A DNA stretch of 64,000 nucleotides from Maniola hyperantus. Taxonomy: Eukaryota; Arthropoda; Insecta; Lepidoptera; Nymphalidae. The translations under genes were made by a program, and so were the position numbers. Position 1 is the stretch's first letter. The number at the start of each line of letters is the position of its first letter. The notes under the pieces are model-generated. The model had not been told where the DNA came from and did not search any database. It saw only the letters and a program-made list of their open reading frames with translations. Positions 10,557 through 21,784 of this stretch are shown here, one piece after another. The stretch is from the NCBI RefSeq assembly GCF_902806685.2, contig NC_048555.1, positions 3,100,001 to 3,164,000 on the forward strand, read 5' to 3'.

Positions 10557-11255
10557 GATCTTACTTAGATGTATTAGTGCTCCTGTAAATTAGATGAAAT
10601 GGTCAATTCAGTAAGTGGCGGGAAATAACTAAATAGATAGGTAGATACTGGGCCTGCATTATCTATGACAAGTTTCCGTTTTTAGCTAAGAACTGATGAA
10701 CTAGATGACAAATGCACTAGAGAAATATTTAAGTAGATTAATGATTTATGACTAGGTACCTCTACCTACTATTACCTTAATCCTTCTGTCAAGGAGTCCA
10801 GAAGAATCCCCTGTAATTGGAAATGGGTCACAACCCTCAGCAATGAGGAAACCGATACAGAGAGGGAAACAGCTTAAGTATAGACTATAGATATAGACAG
10901 TTATTGAATAAAGAATAATAATTTATTGGATGTATGGTTATTTGACCGAGGAACTTAGAGGAAAGAGGAAAAATAAAGGGCCATGTTTTAACCATAAACA
11001 ATAATTTACATACATATCAGAAATCAGGCTTTTATATCAGAAATCAATTCGTTGCATCGTACGACAAATGGACCACCTTTGGAACTCCATTTGTACGTTG
11101 ATTAAAGTGACGGGCTACAAATAACTACACAGGTATCTTGATTTCTTTAATTTACTATAATGCAGTTGGACAAATTGGACATGCCAGCATGAAGTGCTGA
11201 GCTTGAATTACGGTACTGCAATACATAATATAATAAAATATATAAGCATGCAAAT
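10557..11255. other. Intronic DNA, nothing recognised
   Basis: No frame, arms or tandem structure that I can support. Confidence 0.4.
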
Positions 11256-12313
11256 GAATAATCTTTAATATATAAAATTCAAAGTCCTGCCTGACTGACT
11301 GACATAGATATCAACGCACAGCCTAAACCGCTGGTCCTAAAGACATGAAATTTGGAGGGTCTATTCTTTGTGAAGAGTAGGTATCCACTAAGAAATTTTT
11401 CGAAATTCCACCCCTAAGTTGGTTAAATGGGGGATGAAAGTTTGTATGAAAGTCGGTCATTTTTCAAGTTATTTGCATGAAAATTGGTATTTGGGTTTTC
11501 GGTCACAAATGAAGAAATACGTGTTTCAGGATTTTTGGAAAATTTGCCCATAAGGGTGGTAAAATAGGGGATGTAAGTTTGTATGTGAAATCAACGCACA
11601 GCCTAAACCGCTGGTCCTAAAGACATGGAATTTGGAGGGTCTATTCTTTGTAAAGAGTAGGTATCCACTAAGAAAGGATTTTTCGAAATTCCACCCCTAA
11701 GTGGGTTAAATGGGGGATGGAAGTTTGTATGAAAGTCCGTCATTTGTGAAGTTATTTGCATGAAAATTGGTATTTGGGTTTTCGGTCACAAATGAAGACA
11801 TACGTGTTTCAGAATTTTTGGAAAATTTGCCCATAAGGGTGGTTAAATAGGGGATGAAAGTTTGTATGTGTAAAGTAAAGTTTTAATTATTGATATTATA
11901 ATTGACTTGAAATTTGGAAAGTAGGTTTTTTCTTGAGGTTAGGTGTCAGCTTAGAAATGGGGGTTGGAAGGTTATATGTGTTATTCGGTGCTGTTCAGAG
12001 TGCGCGTCCTGATGTTATAATGTTTGTTTCTGAAAAAAAAATGCCATTTGTTTCCTGTAGGCCACGCGGGCGAAGCCGCGGGCAGAAGCTAGTCTAAATA
12101 TATAAAAGGAAAAAGTGACTGACTGACTGACTGATCTATCAACGCACAGCTCAAACTACTGGACGGATCGGGCTGAAATTTAGCATGCAGATAGCTATTA
12201 TGACGTAGGCATCCGCTAAGAAAGGATTTTTAAAAATTCATCCCTTAAGGGTGGGAAATAGGGGTTTGAAAATTATGAAGTTCACGCGGACGAAGTCGCG
12301 AGCATAAGCTAGT
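11256..12313 (+). repeat. S2-type repeat cluster with a 280-bp tandem duplication
   Basis: Two consecutive units begin TCAACGCACAGCCTAAACCG at 11311 and 11591. They run through 'tttggagggtctattctttg', CCACTAAGAAA and TTCGGTCACAAATGAAGA, differing at a few bases and small indels. Downstream, 'ggcgaagccgcgggcagaagctagt' closes that element. A second, canonical S2 copy (GACTGACTGACTGACTGATC to CGCGAGCATAAGCTAGT) follows at about 12095-12313. Confidence 0.7.
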
Positions 12314-12329
12314 ATTTCATATAGCTAGT

Positions 12330-12541
12330 AATGATCATTTAATAATTTTAATCCTATTCTTATTGTATTTTAAATTGTAACCTTTTATTGTATCTTCAAT
12401 ATTTATCATTTTATTGTACCTAAAATTGTATTTGCAATACCCTGACAGGGTCTCATGTACTTATATTAAGCTTTAAGCACCCACCATCAATTAATGTAAA
12501 TGTACATGAAAGAAAATAAATAAATCTAATCTAATCTAATA
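12330..12541 (+). repeat. LINE 3'-end fragment with short-repeat tail
   Basis: The segment around CCCTGACAGGGTCTCATGTA and TAAGCTTTAAGCACCCACCA ends in AATAAATAAATCTAATCTAATCTAAT, a pentamer repeat tail. That end structure is common for CR1/Jockey-type LINEs. Only the 3'UTR appears present; family assignment is tentative. Confidence 0.4.
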
Positions 12542-12797
12542 TAGTATTGTGCTTAGGAACTCCATAATTTTGTTCCTCCTTCAATGTTCTACCACAGAAC
12601 CACAGAAATGGTTAGCGCTGGCATCCTTATGTGGTCGACATTCAATCTACTCGTACGAAACGTTTTAGCTTAAACTTTCTAAGGTATAGAACGTCCTTCC
12701 GACGTCCGTGTTTCCTGCCACGTACCTATGACTTGACTACCTTCCAGACAAGAGTAAATAGACATACGAGACAGATCTGAGTGAAACCCGCAATTTT

Positions 12798-13136
12798 GAC
12801 GACCTCCCTGGCGCAGTGGTGAGCGCTGTGGTCTTAATAGTGGGAGGTCCCGGGTTCGATTCCTGGCAGAGGGTTTGGAATTTTATAATTTCTAAATTTC
12901 TGGTCTGGTCTGGTGGGAGGCTTCGGCCGTGGCTAGTTACCACCCTACCGGCAAAGCCGTGCCGCCAAGCGATTTAGCGTTCCAGTACGATGCCGTGTAG
13001 AAACCAAAGGGGTATGGGTTTAATAAAAACTGCCATACCCCTTCCAGGTTAGCTCGCTATCATCTTAGACTGCATCATCACTTACCACCAGGTGAAATTG
13101 CAGTCAAGGGCTAACTTGTATCTGAATAAAAAAAAA
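12798..13136 (+). mobile_element. tRNA-derived SINE, type 2
   Basis: An A-box-like TGGCGCAGTGGT (about 12809-12820) and a B box GGGTTCGATTCC (about 12852-12863) are spaced as in an RNA polymerase III promoter. A non-tRNA body follows (TTCTAAATTTCTGGTCTGGT), then an end GGGCTAACTTGTATCTGAAT and a short A-rich tail. A shorter copy sits at 17878-18049. It is not a functional tRNA gene: no cloverleaf can be completed around the boxes. Confidence 0.75.
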
Positions 13137-13199
13137 TGCATAGCGTCCAAAACTTGGGGTCAGTGCATTGCCTATGACTTTGACCCTGTGGCAACTGGC

Positions 13200-13648
13200 A
13201 CCTAACTACGCAACGTTCGTTGACCTCTAGTGTCAGTCAGATGTTTTCTTTGCAATACACAATACATTAAGAACTTTGAAAAATACCGGTTTTTTTTAAA
13301 TAGTTTTTCGCTTTTTTTGTGGTATCCTATCAGTAATCATCAAGTACTATCACCTGTCTTCGTTTTTGCTAGCGTTCTACTTACACCCTGTGTAGTAATA
13401 GATAAGTTAATTGACCCCGCGGCACCTAACTACGCAACGTCCGTTGACCTCTAGTGTCAGTCAGATGTTTTATTTGCAATACATAAATACTTTGCGAACT
13501 TTGAAAAATACCGGTTTTTTAAATTTATTTTTCGCGTTTTTTTTGTGGTATCTTATCACTTATCAGTAATCATCAAGTATCTACTATCACATGTCTTCGT
13601 TTTTGCTAGCGTTCTACTTAAACCATGTATATATTAATAGATAAGTTA
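13200..13648 (+). repeat. Two-copy tandem repeat, period about 224 bp
   Basis: Copies start at 13200 and 13424 with ACCTAACTACGCAACGT. Both run through GTTGACCTCTAGTGTCAGTC, TTTGAAAAATACCGGTTTTT and CTTCGTTTTTGCTAGCGTTC to ATAGATAAGTTA. They differ by several small indels and substitutions. No coding function seen. Confidence 0.75.
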
Positions 13649-13684
13649 TAATATAAAAGAAACACGCCTCTTTATGAGTCTGGA

Positions 13685-13912
13685 GGATATCACTACCCAT
13701 ATTATAAATGCGAAAGTGTTTGTTTGTTGGTTTGTCCTTCAATCACGTCGCAACGGAACATCGGATCGACGTGATTTTTGCATGGGTATATTTAAAAACC
13801 TGGAGAGTGACATAGGCTACTTTTTATCCCGGAAAATCAAAGAGTTCCCACAGGATTTTTTAAAACCTAATTCCAGGCGCGGACGAAAACGCTGGCATCA
13901 GCTAGTCTAAAA
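13685..13912 (+). repeat. Interspersed repeat family S1
   Basis: It runs from CATATTATAAATGCGAAAGT via TCAATCACGTCGCAACGGA and TACTTTTTATCCCGGAAAAT to a CTAGTC end. The frame through it is a by-product of the repeat. S1 copies lie in both orientations throughout the window. Confidence 0.7.
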
Positions 13913-14271
13913 TACTTCAGAATCCTAAGATACCCGATCGTTATCTCCTAAATAGAGAAAATTACAAACCTCTAAAGTAGCCGTTACGTTCGTATGAGAA
14001 TCTCGTAACAAGGTTCACGCTACCTCACCATCGTAGCACCTTACACTTACGTACACCATGCACTATACTTAGCTCCTAACTAGTAACCATGCATTGTTAT
14101 AGGTAACCTAACTGCACTTCCCTAGATTACCCGTAATACCATTGGGCTGGATTGTAGAGGTCTAATATAAAATTATTACGTCCGCAATAACATTGTTAAG
14201 GTAGATCCACACTTACGCACGCGCAAGAATCGTGCACATAACGCGCATTAGATGCCCTTATTTTAATTATT

Positions 14272-14487
14272 ACTAGCTTATGCTCGCGAATTCGTCCGCG
14301 TGGACTACAAAATTTCAAACCCCTATTTCACCCCCTTAGGAGTTGAATTTTCAAAAATCCTTTCTTAGCGGATGCCTACGTCATAATAGCTATCTGCATG
14401 CCGAATTTCAGCCCGATCCGTCCAGTAGTTTGAGCTGTGCGTTGCTAGATCAGTCAGTCAGTCACCTTTTCCTTTTATATATATAGA
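14272..14487 (-). repeat. Interspersed repeat family S2
   Basis: CTAGCTTATGCTCGCGAATT at the left end, GCGGATGCCTACGTCATAAT in the middle, and CAGTCAGTCAGTCACCTTTT then TATATATATAG at the right end. Same structure as 6428-6640. Confidence 0.7.
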
Positions 14488-14563
14488 TTAGTCTCCATAA
14501 ATTATCCGTCCGTAATTATTTAATTCAATTGTTGGTACATTTTTTTTTAAAAGAATAATGGGG

Positions 14564-14715
14564 CCGATTCTCTATTACACAATCGTTAAACTAAACTAAA
14601 TTAACAGGTCTAAATCTAATGCTATCCTTTTCCGCAAGCAACATTATGAAAGGGATAGCAATAGATTTAGACGTGCCATTTTAGTTTAGTTTAGAGATTG
14701 TGTACAATGGAATTA
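14564..14715. mobile_element. Palindromic MITE, family C
   Basis: Left arm TATTACACAATCGTTAAACT, then AGGTCTAAATCTAATGCTAT; right arm ATAGCAATAGATTTAGAC, then TTTAGAGATTGTGTACAATG. The arms of about 60 bp pair with some mismatches. Sister of 6144-6312. Confidence 0.7.
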
Positions 14716-14721
14716 GCCACA

Positions 14722-14892
14722 TTAGCCATGTTAAATGACTAATATTCCCCTTTCCTCTCCAACTAAGCGTCAGGCTTATGCTAGGAGTAGGTACGACAAT
14801 TTATAGTGCAACGGGCGGGATTTGAACCGTCAACCTTTCGGTTTTCAGTCCACTCCTTTTCCGGTTGAGCTATTAAGGCTGAGGCTATACAT
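14722..14892 (-). mobile_element. tRNA-derived SINE, type 3
   Basis: On the minus strand an A-box-like TAGCTCAACCGG is followed by a B box GGTTCAAATCCC. The element ends in TTAGTTGGAGAGGAAAGGGG. The 3' half alone recurs at 22617-22702 on the plus strand. Boxes and spacing are visible; the tRNA species of origin is not assigned. Confidence 0.6.
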
Positions 14893-15898
14893 ATAATTCT
14901 GACTATCCTTAACACAGATCTAAAAATCTAGCTAGGATAGCCAGTTCTTGATCTTGTACCATTTTTAATATTGTATATGTCAACAAGCACGCAAATTTGT
15001 TCAAGATCAAATCAATGTATGTGTGTAATCTAGATGATTGAAAAATAAACGTTTTATTTATTTATTATTTATTACATATAATTCTTGATGCCAGATATAA
15101 AAATACCCACACAGTCATAATATAAGGTTCCTATATTTTTTTAGTCGCCAGCCTAACATTACCTGTAGCAAAGATAATTTATCTTTGCCCGTAATTAATT
15201 TTTCAAGCACCCGAATAAATTGTAAGTACCTAGTACTTACAATTTATTTGCCGCCGCTTTAATACGACCCTTTATTACTCTATGAAAAATATCGTAACAC
15301 AACTGCAAAACAATAAAAGTAAATAGTTCACCAAGTCCAATACATCTTAATTATTCCCACACAATCAAATCGATAAATCAACTTCTAACTTTATCACCCT
15401 TTAAGTCGAGTAACGAAATAAAATTCCCGTCGCGTCCCTTCACAGATGAAAATACAATAATAATAATTAATACCTGTGCTAGATTTATTACTTCTTAATA
15501 TCCCACACCTACACGATATGAATTTATCTGATCTATGAACTCGTACATTTGATTTCAAACCTTAATGCCATGTGTTAGGGAATAATTTCCTACAGTAGGT
15601 AGAGATAGAGTTTTAACCGTGGGGTCCGATCTCCGACTGCTTGAAAATAATGGCTGCAAATTATAATCTGCGAATATATGGATGAACATTTGTAAGAATC
15701 GCTGGTGTAGGAGGCGTCCGTAATTGCTTATCGTGGGATGTACAATTGTTGCCAATAATAAATAAGTTAGTAATTGATTGCAAAAAAATCAATGGCCGTG
15801 TGACCACACCAAGCGCATGGGCACGGGATGGCGAGGAATCTTTTGATTGGACGGTGTGCACCGTGGACGTGCTTCGGGCCCGCTTGACCATATGTATT
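14893..15898. other. Intronic DNA with one short palindrome
   Basis: No gene or mobile element is recognised. At 15213-15248 there is a nearly perfect inverted repeat, AATAAATTGTAAGTAC paired with GTACTTACAATTTATT around a 3-base centre. Confidence 0.4.
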
Positions 15899-16034
15899 AT
15901 ATCTATAGAGCGCACTTTGACTTTGCTCAGACTTAAGATTAAGTTAAATCGAGACAGATTTATGTGAGAGATATACATCTGTCTCGTTTAAACTCTGTCT
16001 TAAGTCTAAGCAAAGTCAGAGTGCGCTCTATAAA
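15899..16034. mobile_element. Palindromic MITE, family B
   Basis: The left end ATCTATAGAGCGCACTTTGA and the right end CAAAGTCAGAGTGCGCTCTA pair, and inner arms GTTAAATCGAGACAGAT and ATCTGTCTCGTTTAAAC pair around a short loop. Sister of 2791-2915. Two flanking frames in opposite directions both derive from the palindrome. Confidence 0.7.
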
Positions 16035-17170
16035 CGATTGCCAAAAATACTATTTTGAACGTTGTCGTCACATAGCGCCACTATCCTAGAAAACAAAGCT
16101 TAACGAATAAAAACTGTAAGAATGTACTTACAGCTCTATTTTGGTAAACTCATTGCAATCAACAATTTTAAATAGAATCCTGCATGACCCCTACAACGCT
16201 TGTGCCATATTAAGCTCGCGAACATGAATATGACTCACGGAGTAATTATGGTCTTCTAAACTAATACTCTCAGTAACAACTAACCCAAATACGGAATTAG
16301 AAACAGTTTTAATAGTTTGCTGAAAGCTTAGTAAACATACTAACTAAAACAAACTAAACTGGAATGATTTTAGCAAAACCCTGGCAATATTGCAGACTTT
16401 TTTTAGAGCAAAGTTTGAATTCAATGCAAATTTTATACGACTGCCGATTATTTTTTAGATTTAGATTTTCAGGGTTCATGTACTTATTGTATGTTGTATG
16501 TTCTACCTTCTTCTTCTTCCTTACCTTATCCCACGCTACGTGGGGTCGGCACAACATGTCTTCTTCTTCCACTCATTCCTGTCATTCGTCAACGTATTAT
16601 CCACCTCTTTTTCTATGTTGTATGTTCTACCATAATGTCTAATTAAAACAGATGTGGCTATATGTTTCAATTAGAGGTTAAAATAGTTCGTTAAAATTCA
16701 AAATGGCAGCTGTGTGGCGCCATTTACAAATATGATTTTTTTACTTTTCAGTTAGTTTTTTGGCATAGCAGTCATGTTTTTTAAATTTATTTTAACTACA
16801 ACCACTCTGACGCATATGGGGAACCCGGATAATTTCTAACGCTCTGGAGATACGGAATCTTAAATACACTGCAGCTCTCACTGCAGTGTAAGATATCTTG
16901 TAACTGTAGCAATCCATACAGGTTTACACGCGGAGGCGGCACAGGCGTGCCGGAGTCTCCCCTATAATTAATTTCAATGGGGCTGCAGATATCATCCATT
17001 TGTATGATACTGATACTTATACCTTATTGTGTTACTTACCTTCCTTGACAATGGACACGCCTGTTCACGAAAGATTTATGAGGCTTCGATACCATTGTCT
17101 TATCCTATTTGTGCTATTTGTGTTTCGTACGCTTTTACTGTCATGGGTTGAATAAATTATTTTTTAATCA
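16035..17170. other. Intronic DNA with one repeat fragment
   Basis: Around 16500-16630 is a repeat-like block (CTTACCTTATCCCACGCTAC, GTGGGGTCGGCACAACATGT) bounded by two copies of TATGTTGTATGTTCTACC, at 16487 and 16614. The rest is unassigned. Confidence 0.4.
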
Positions 17171-17500
17171 GTACACTTATAATAAATGCGAGGGTGTTTG
17201 TTTGTTGGTTTGTCCTTCAATCACGTCGCAATGGTGCAACGGATTGACATGATTTTTTGCATGGGTAAAGATAAATACCTGGAGCGTGACATAGGCTACT
17301 TTTTATCCCGGAAAATCGAAGAAAAAAATCTGATTCCACGCGGACGAATTCGCGGGCATCAGCTAGTTACATATAAATGCAAAAGTATGTTTGTCTCTGT
17401 CTGTCTGTTAGCTTTTCACGGCCCATCCGTATAACCGATTTTGACGAAATTTAGACTAAATTTCGTCAAAACGGATGACTTGCATCCCGGGGATGGATAT
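17171..17500 (+). repeat. S1 repeat plus a second partial copy
   Basis: A full S1 copy runs to 'gcgggcatcagctagt' near 17367. It is followed directly by the start of another (CATATAAATGCAAAAGTATG, GTCTGTCTGTTAGC). Within the second piece 17440-17473 forms the palindrome TTTTGACGAAATTTAG / CTAAATTTCGTCAAAA. Confidence 0.6.
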
Positions 17501-17877
17501 CTAAGGCTCACACTAGATCTATCTATCTATCTATCATTAGACTAGGCTAACACGTGAGTAAAGCCGGGTGAGAGATCTTATAGATAAGTAGGTACTCTAA
17601 AATGCAAGCTGTTAATCTTTATGAAGCCGACAAAGCATAAGATTAAATAACTACTTCCTTCTAGTGCGTGCCATAAATGTTGTAACAGTTAATGACATGG
17701 TCACCCGGTCAAATGCTCCTAATTGCATAATTTTCGTGTTCATACTGCGGGCACAGTATAAACAGAGCTACAGTAGTCCTACGACTTTGATCTCGTGTTA
17801 AATGACGACGCGACGGACGGTCACATTGCAAGAAAGAACGCCAGCAATATTAAAAAACTCATGATCACTGGTAAGAT

Positions 17878-18049
17878 TGACGACCTCCTTGGCGCAGTGG
17901 TATGCGCTGTTGTCTTATTAATGGGAGGTCCCAGGTTCGATTCCCGGCAGGGGTTTGGAATTTTATAATTTCTAAATTTCTGGGCTGGTTTCTGGTGTTC
18001 TACTCAAGGGCTAACTTGTATCTGAATAAAATATAAAAATTAAAAAAAA
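17878..18049 (+). mobile_element. tRNA-derived SINE, type 2, internally deleted
   Basis: GACGACCTCCTTGGCGCAGT and B box AGGTTCGATTCCC match 12798-13136. The body is then deleted, with the copy jumping to CAAGGGCTAACTTGTATCTG and an A-rich tail. Confidence 0.7.
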
Positions 18050-18137
18050 GATTGAACGAAAGAGACTCCGCGGACGTAGCCTGAGACTTACCTAATCAGA
18101 CCAAATAAAATAAGCAGTCGACACACCTACCTGCGAT

Positions 18138-18260
18138 TTGCCTGCGATGCAATCCACGCGGCAGGAAATAGAAAACAATGGAAAAACATCGTGGCAAAGA
18201 TCACATCAAAAGGGAGCGATCCTCAAAATTGAGGGAGCAACGCAGGAAGAAGAAATGACG
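18138..18260 (+). pseudogene. Possible LINE reverse-transcriptase C-terminal scrap
   Basis: In the frame beginning GCGGCAGGAAATAG the peptide AAGNRKQWKNIVAKITS is followed by DPQN and a stop, then GGGAGCAACGCAGGAAGAAG. This resembles the last residues of RTE/R1-like endonuclease-RT proteins (a W, then a charged helix, then DPQ near the stop). About 100 bp only, so the call is weak. Confidence 0.35.
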
Positions 18261-18502
18261 ACCACGATGATTCTTCAACATAGGGCACTAACTCGTAGGC
18301 CGGTTCGGGTCACTCAGTCCTTCGTCCCGCACTTACCACATGATTCCTCTATGTACCTATACGGCTACGTCGAACCTCTGTAACATCATTTCCTTACTCT
18401 GAGCTGCGCGCATGCCGCATGCAAGCCGTGAATCATTTATTGCGGTTCGTTTGACCGATAGACACGCTACATTCCTAGACAACGGTGTTTGTTTTGATAA
18501 TA

Positions 18503-18537
18503 CCTCGTCACTAGTTTTAAAACTGCTAGTGACGAGG
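18503..18537. repeat. Short perfect hairpin
   Basis: CCTCGTCACTAGTTTT pairs with AAAACTGCTAGTGACGAGG, with one bulged base at the centre. Too short to classify. Confidence 0.5.
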
Positions 18538-18650
18538 AAGTAATATGTAGTAAGGTAACACACTGAGGTAAACAGATGTTTGCCATAGTGTTTACCTTGC
18601 AACGTCCTTTATGTAATCTTATATGATTTCTGAAAAACAAATCAATTTCA

Positions 18651-18824
18651 TACAATAAACCAAAAGCTTAATTCGCTATAATCCGCTGAAACAGGTCGAA
18701 TCTGTATGGTGCAACATGCAGCATGCGAAATGCACCGCCCGCCCTCCCACTGCTAAACATGCAGGAAGAAGCTAGAAGCTAGAAGCAGCAGTATTATAGC
18801 GAATTAAGCTTTTGGTTCATTGTA
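18651..18824. mobile_element. MITE with about 30-bp terminal inverted repeats
   Basis: The left end TACAATAAACCAAAAGCTTA continues to ATTCGCTATAAT; the right end is the complement ATTATAGCGAATTAAGCTTT then TGGTTCATTGTA, with one mismatch across about 30 bp. The 174-bp element has a GC-richer middle containing GAAGCTAGAAGCTAGAAGC. Confidence 0.65.
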
Positions 18825-20084
18825 TATCATGGACTTCCGCAAAGTAACGCCTGCTTCTATACAACAAATCAATTTCAAAAAAGAATCTGACAATAGCAAT
18901 GTTAAGAGAAAATAAATAAGGGTGCTAGAATAAATAGGTACATTATTTTTTATGCCAAGCGAATTTTTTCCAGCGATTAGACCGGGAGTTTGATAAACAT
19001 ACTAGTTAATAATGACGGATACGAAGTATACATAGATTATAGAGTATAGAGTACTTAACATGACAAATATAGACTTGTAACTGTGAATGCCATGTGCATG
19101 CATTATTTCCTGTACTAGTTACTCAAATAGCTAATGTGAATGCCCTAGTAACACTCTAGTTTTAATGGTCTGTACTCCCTTCCTATAACCGCCTGGAAGG
19201 GTACATGAGGGAAGATTTACGATGGCTTTTACAGTGGTGTGAATGGAAATGTTGATATTAATCTAAAGTAAGGTCTATTTTTTGACGATATATTGCAGTG
19301 TTATCTATTTAATCTACCTATCTATCCATCAGTACCCTTATAAATGTGAGTATGAAATCAGAGATTTTTATAAATCTAAAACGCAGACGAAATCGTGGAC
19401 ATAATTTTAAGAAAATCCTAGGTAAAGAGAAATTCATCGATGCTTTAGGAATCGGATATAAGAGTAATCTTGAAGGAATGAAAACGAAGTTAGATAATAA
19501 ATGAATTAGGTACTTAGTAATGTAGAAAATAAATGAGGAGGTAAAAATAAATGTGAAATAATAAAATTATACCAACTAAGTATTATGATTTCAAAAAATT
19601 TAAACAACTTTTTCGGCTTCTAATCTTTTATCTTATCATAATGGTATTGTCACGGTAATATTATAGATAACATTACCGTGCTATTGTTGAATGAATTTTT
19701 TTAGATGGTGATGATAATAATAAAGATAATTAACATACCTATTTGTTGAACAAAAAGTGTTTTTCCTTTTTACATTAGAGTCCTAAAAAAATATAAATAG
19801 CATGCTGGAGGGAATGCTTTGCCATCCGAATTTATTAACAGGTCTCTATCAATGTTTTAGCAATATTTGTTTTCCTGTCTACCACTTGCAAAATAATTAC
19901 TACAACTAAACAAAAAATAAACATTTCTCCATAACATAGCCGTTATGAAGACAAATGTAAATGGCAGTGCAAGAAATTAATGACTGCACACTTAAAACTG
20001 TTGAGAAATTATTATCGCTCTGTACAGTCTACAGCCGGTTCGATTGTTCAATGGTTTGATTAATTCTTCTTTTAATTGTTCGAT
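18825..20084. other. AT-rich intronic DNA, little recognised
   Basis: A degraded S1-like scrap lies near 19330-19405 (ACCCTTATAAATGTGAGTAT ... CGCAGACGAAATCGTGGAC). A short hairpin near 19650-19685 pairs CACGGTAAT with ATTACCGTG. No frame is supported. Confidence 0.4.
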
Positions 20085-20491
20085 TAAAGGTTCGTACGCA
20101 CCTGAGCGGCGCGGCGCGGCGCTTCAGTCCGACTGCAGAACGCGTCACCTCAGGCCGCTCGACGGTGCCTACCGCACTACAACTTCAGTACGCGGCACCT
20201 CGCGTCACTTGCGCGTCACTTTTATACCCGTTCGCGTACGAGCGCGAAGCGCCGTGCCGCGCCGCTGGGTATGTCGCACTAGCGTCACTGCACTGCGCGT
20301 CGCTTCGCTGCGCTTCAAAATATTCTCTCCAGCCGTGCCGCGCGGCAACGCGCGGTGAAGCGCTGTGCAGCGCCGCTCTAGTGCGATATGCGCCATACAA
20401 AATGATAGAAATGATATTTTGACGCTCTGTGCCGCGACGTGCAGCTCGCTGAAGCGCCGCGCCGCGCCGCTCAGGTGCGTACGAACCTTTA
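20085..20491. mobile_element. GC-rich MITE with 43-bp perfect terminal inverted repeats
   Basis: Left TAAAGGTTCGTACGCACCTG continues to AGCGGCGCGGCGCGGCGCTTCAG; the right end is its exact complement ending CAGGTGCGTACGAACCTTTA. The 407-bp interior is rich in GCGC words and contains subterminal palindromes (GCGCTTCA, CGTCACTTGCGCGTCACTT). Long frames on both strands here are compositional artefacts. Transposase is absent. No clear target duplication beyond possible TA. Confidence 0.75.
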
Positions 20492-20528
20492 GACACACTG
20501 TGGGATTGTAAGACATGGTATTCTTTTT

Positions 20529-21150
20529 AGGGTTCCGTATCACAAAAGGAAAAAAGGAACCCTTATAGGATCTAATGATTTTAAGCTTATTCCGTGGTTT
20601 AACGACATATTTTAATGTATAAAACGGGTACATACCACGATTAATTTTTGTTTTTATTTGTCGATATTTCGGTTTCGGTTTAAAGAATTTTTATTCTCAA
20701 AAAGAGCATACTGTTCACTTACATTAAGATTATTTGTCGATATTTACCTTATAGGATCACTTTGTTGTCTGTCTGTCTGTCAAGAAACCTGCAGGGTACT
20801 TCCCGTTGACCTAGATTCATGAAATTTGGCAAGTAGGTAGGTCTTATAGCAGACATAAAGAGACAAAATATCTGAAAACCGTGAATTTGTGGTTACATCA
20901 CAAAAAAAAAATTAAAATGTGCTCATGAGCAAATTATAGTATTTTCAACTTTTAAATTTAGATTACTATACCAAGTGGGGTATCATAATATGAAAGGGCT
21001 TTACCTGTACATTCTAAAACAGATTTTTATTTATTTTTATGCGTAATAGATTTTTGATTTATCGTGCGAAATGTCGAAAAAATGTCGACTGTAGTACGGA
21101 ACTCTCGGTGCGCGAGTCTGACTCGCTTTTGGCCTGTTTTTTTGTGTAGG
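20529..21150 (-). repeat. Family A repeat interrupted by a nested insertion
   Basis: Reverse-orientation family A copy: GGTTCCGTATCACAAAAGGA at the left, through CAAGTGGGGTATCATAATAT, to GAGTCTGACTCGC at the right. It is split by an insert at about 20569-20747. CCTTATAGGATC occurs on both sides of the insert, consistent with a 12-bp target duplication. The insert (TAATGATTTTAAGCTTATTC... TTTGTCGATATTT) is related to the arms at 39862-40465. Confidence 0.65.
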
Positions 21151-21354
21151 CGCCAATGTGATCAGTTGTCGTTGTCGGCGAAGTTATTGACTTATTTAGA
21201 AAATTTCTCTATGTGAAAAGGTTTTCCCCTCTAATTATTTTAAAAATACACGTAACGAATGTCAGTTCCCTCCTAAAATCCGAACTCCTAAACCCTTAAC
21301 TATATCGTACGGGATCATACTCAAAACAAAAATGATCTTGGGTACATTAATAGA

Positions 21355-21480
21355 AGCTGTGATAGCCTAGTTGTTAGGACGTCCGGCTTCTAATCGGAGG
21401 TCGGGGGTTCGATCCCGGGCACGCACGTGTAACTTTTCGGAATTATGTGCGTATTAATTAATTAAATATCTCTTGCTTTA
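21355..21480 (+). mobile_element. tRNA-derived SINE, type 1
   Basis: A-box-like GATAGCCTAGTTGTTAGGA and B box GGGTTCGATCCCG are followed by GGGCACGCACGTGTAACTTT and a TTAATTAATTAAATATC end. Relatives are at 45081-45185 and 55032-55150. Confidence 0.75.
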
Positions 21481-21784
21481 ACGGAACATCAACTTTAAAA
21501 CATCATCGACCACACACGTCTTTAAATCATCAATATTTTTTACATGTCAAAAATCTCTGAGTTACCAAACAAGACCATCTCAATATTGTACGTATGTGCA
21601 TACATCTTGTATCTGGGTGAGTGTTTATAAACACTGTACGCAGTTCTTTCATCGACGTCCCTATACTCTAGTGGTCTACTTTTCACCGTATTTCCATAAA
21701 ACAATATTTTATGCCACGAATGATAAACCATCGTGCGTTTTCGACGTCGTGAACGGTTAAAGATATCAACTATCGTGCATCACG

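Noticed and set aside
12809..12863. tRNA gene
   Set aside because: A and B boxes are present, but no acceptor or anticodon stems can be built and the body and tail mark it as a SINE. The same applies to 21355-21480, 45081-45185, 55032-55150 and 14722-14892.
20044..20633. Arginine/alanine-rich frames around 20.0-20.6 kb
   Set aside because: They run through the GC-rich inverted-repeat element on both strands and mirror each other; compositional artefact.
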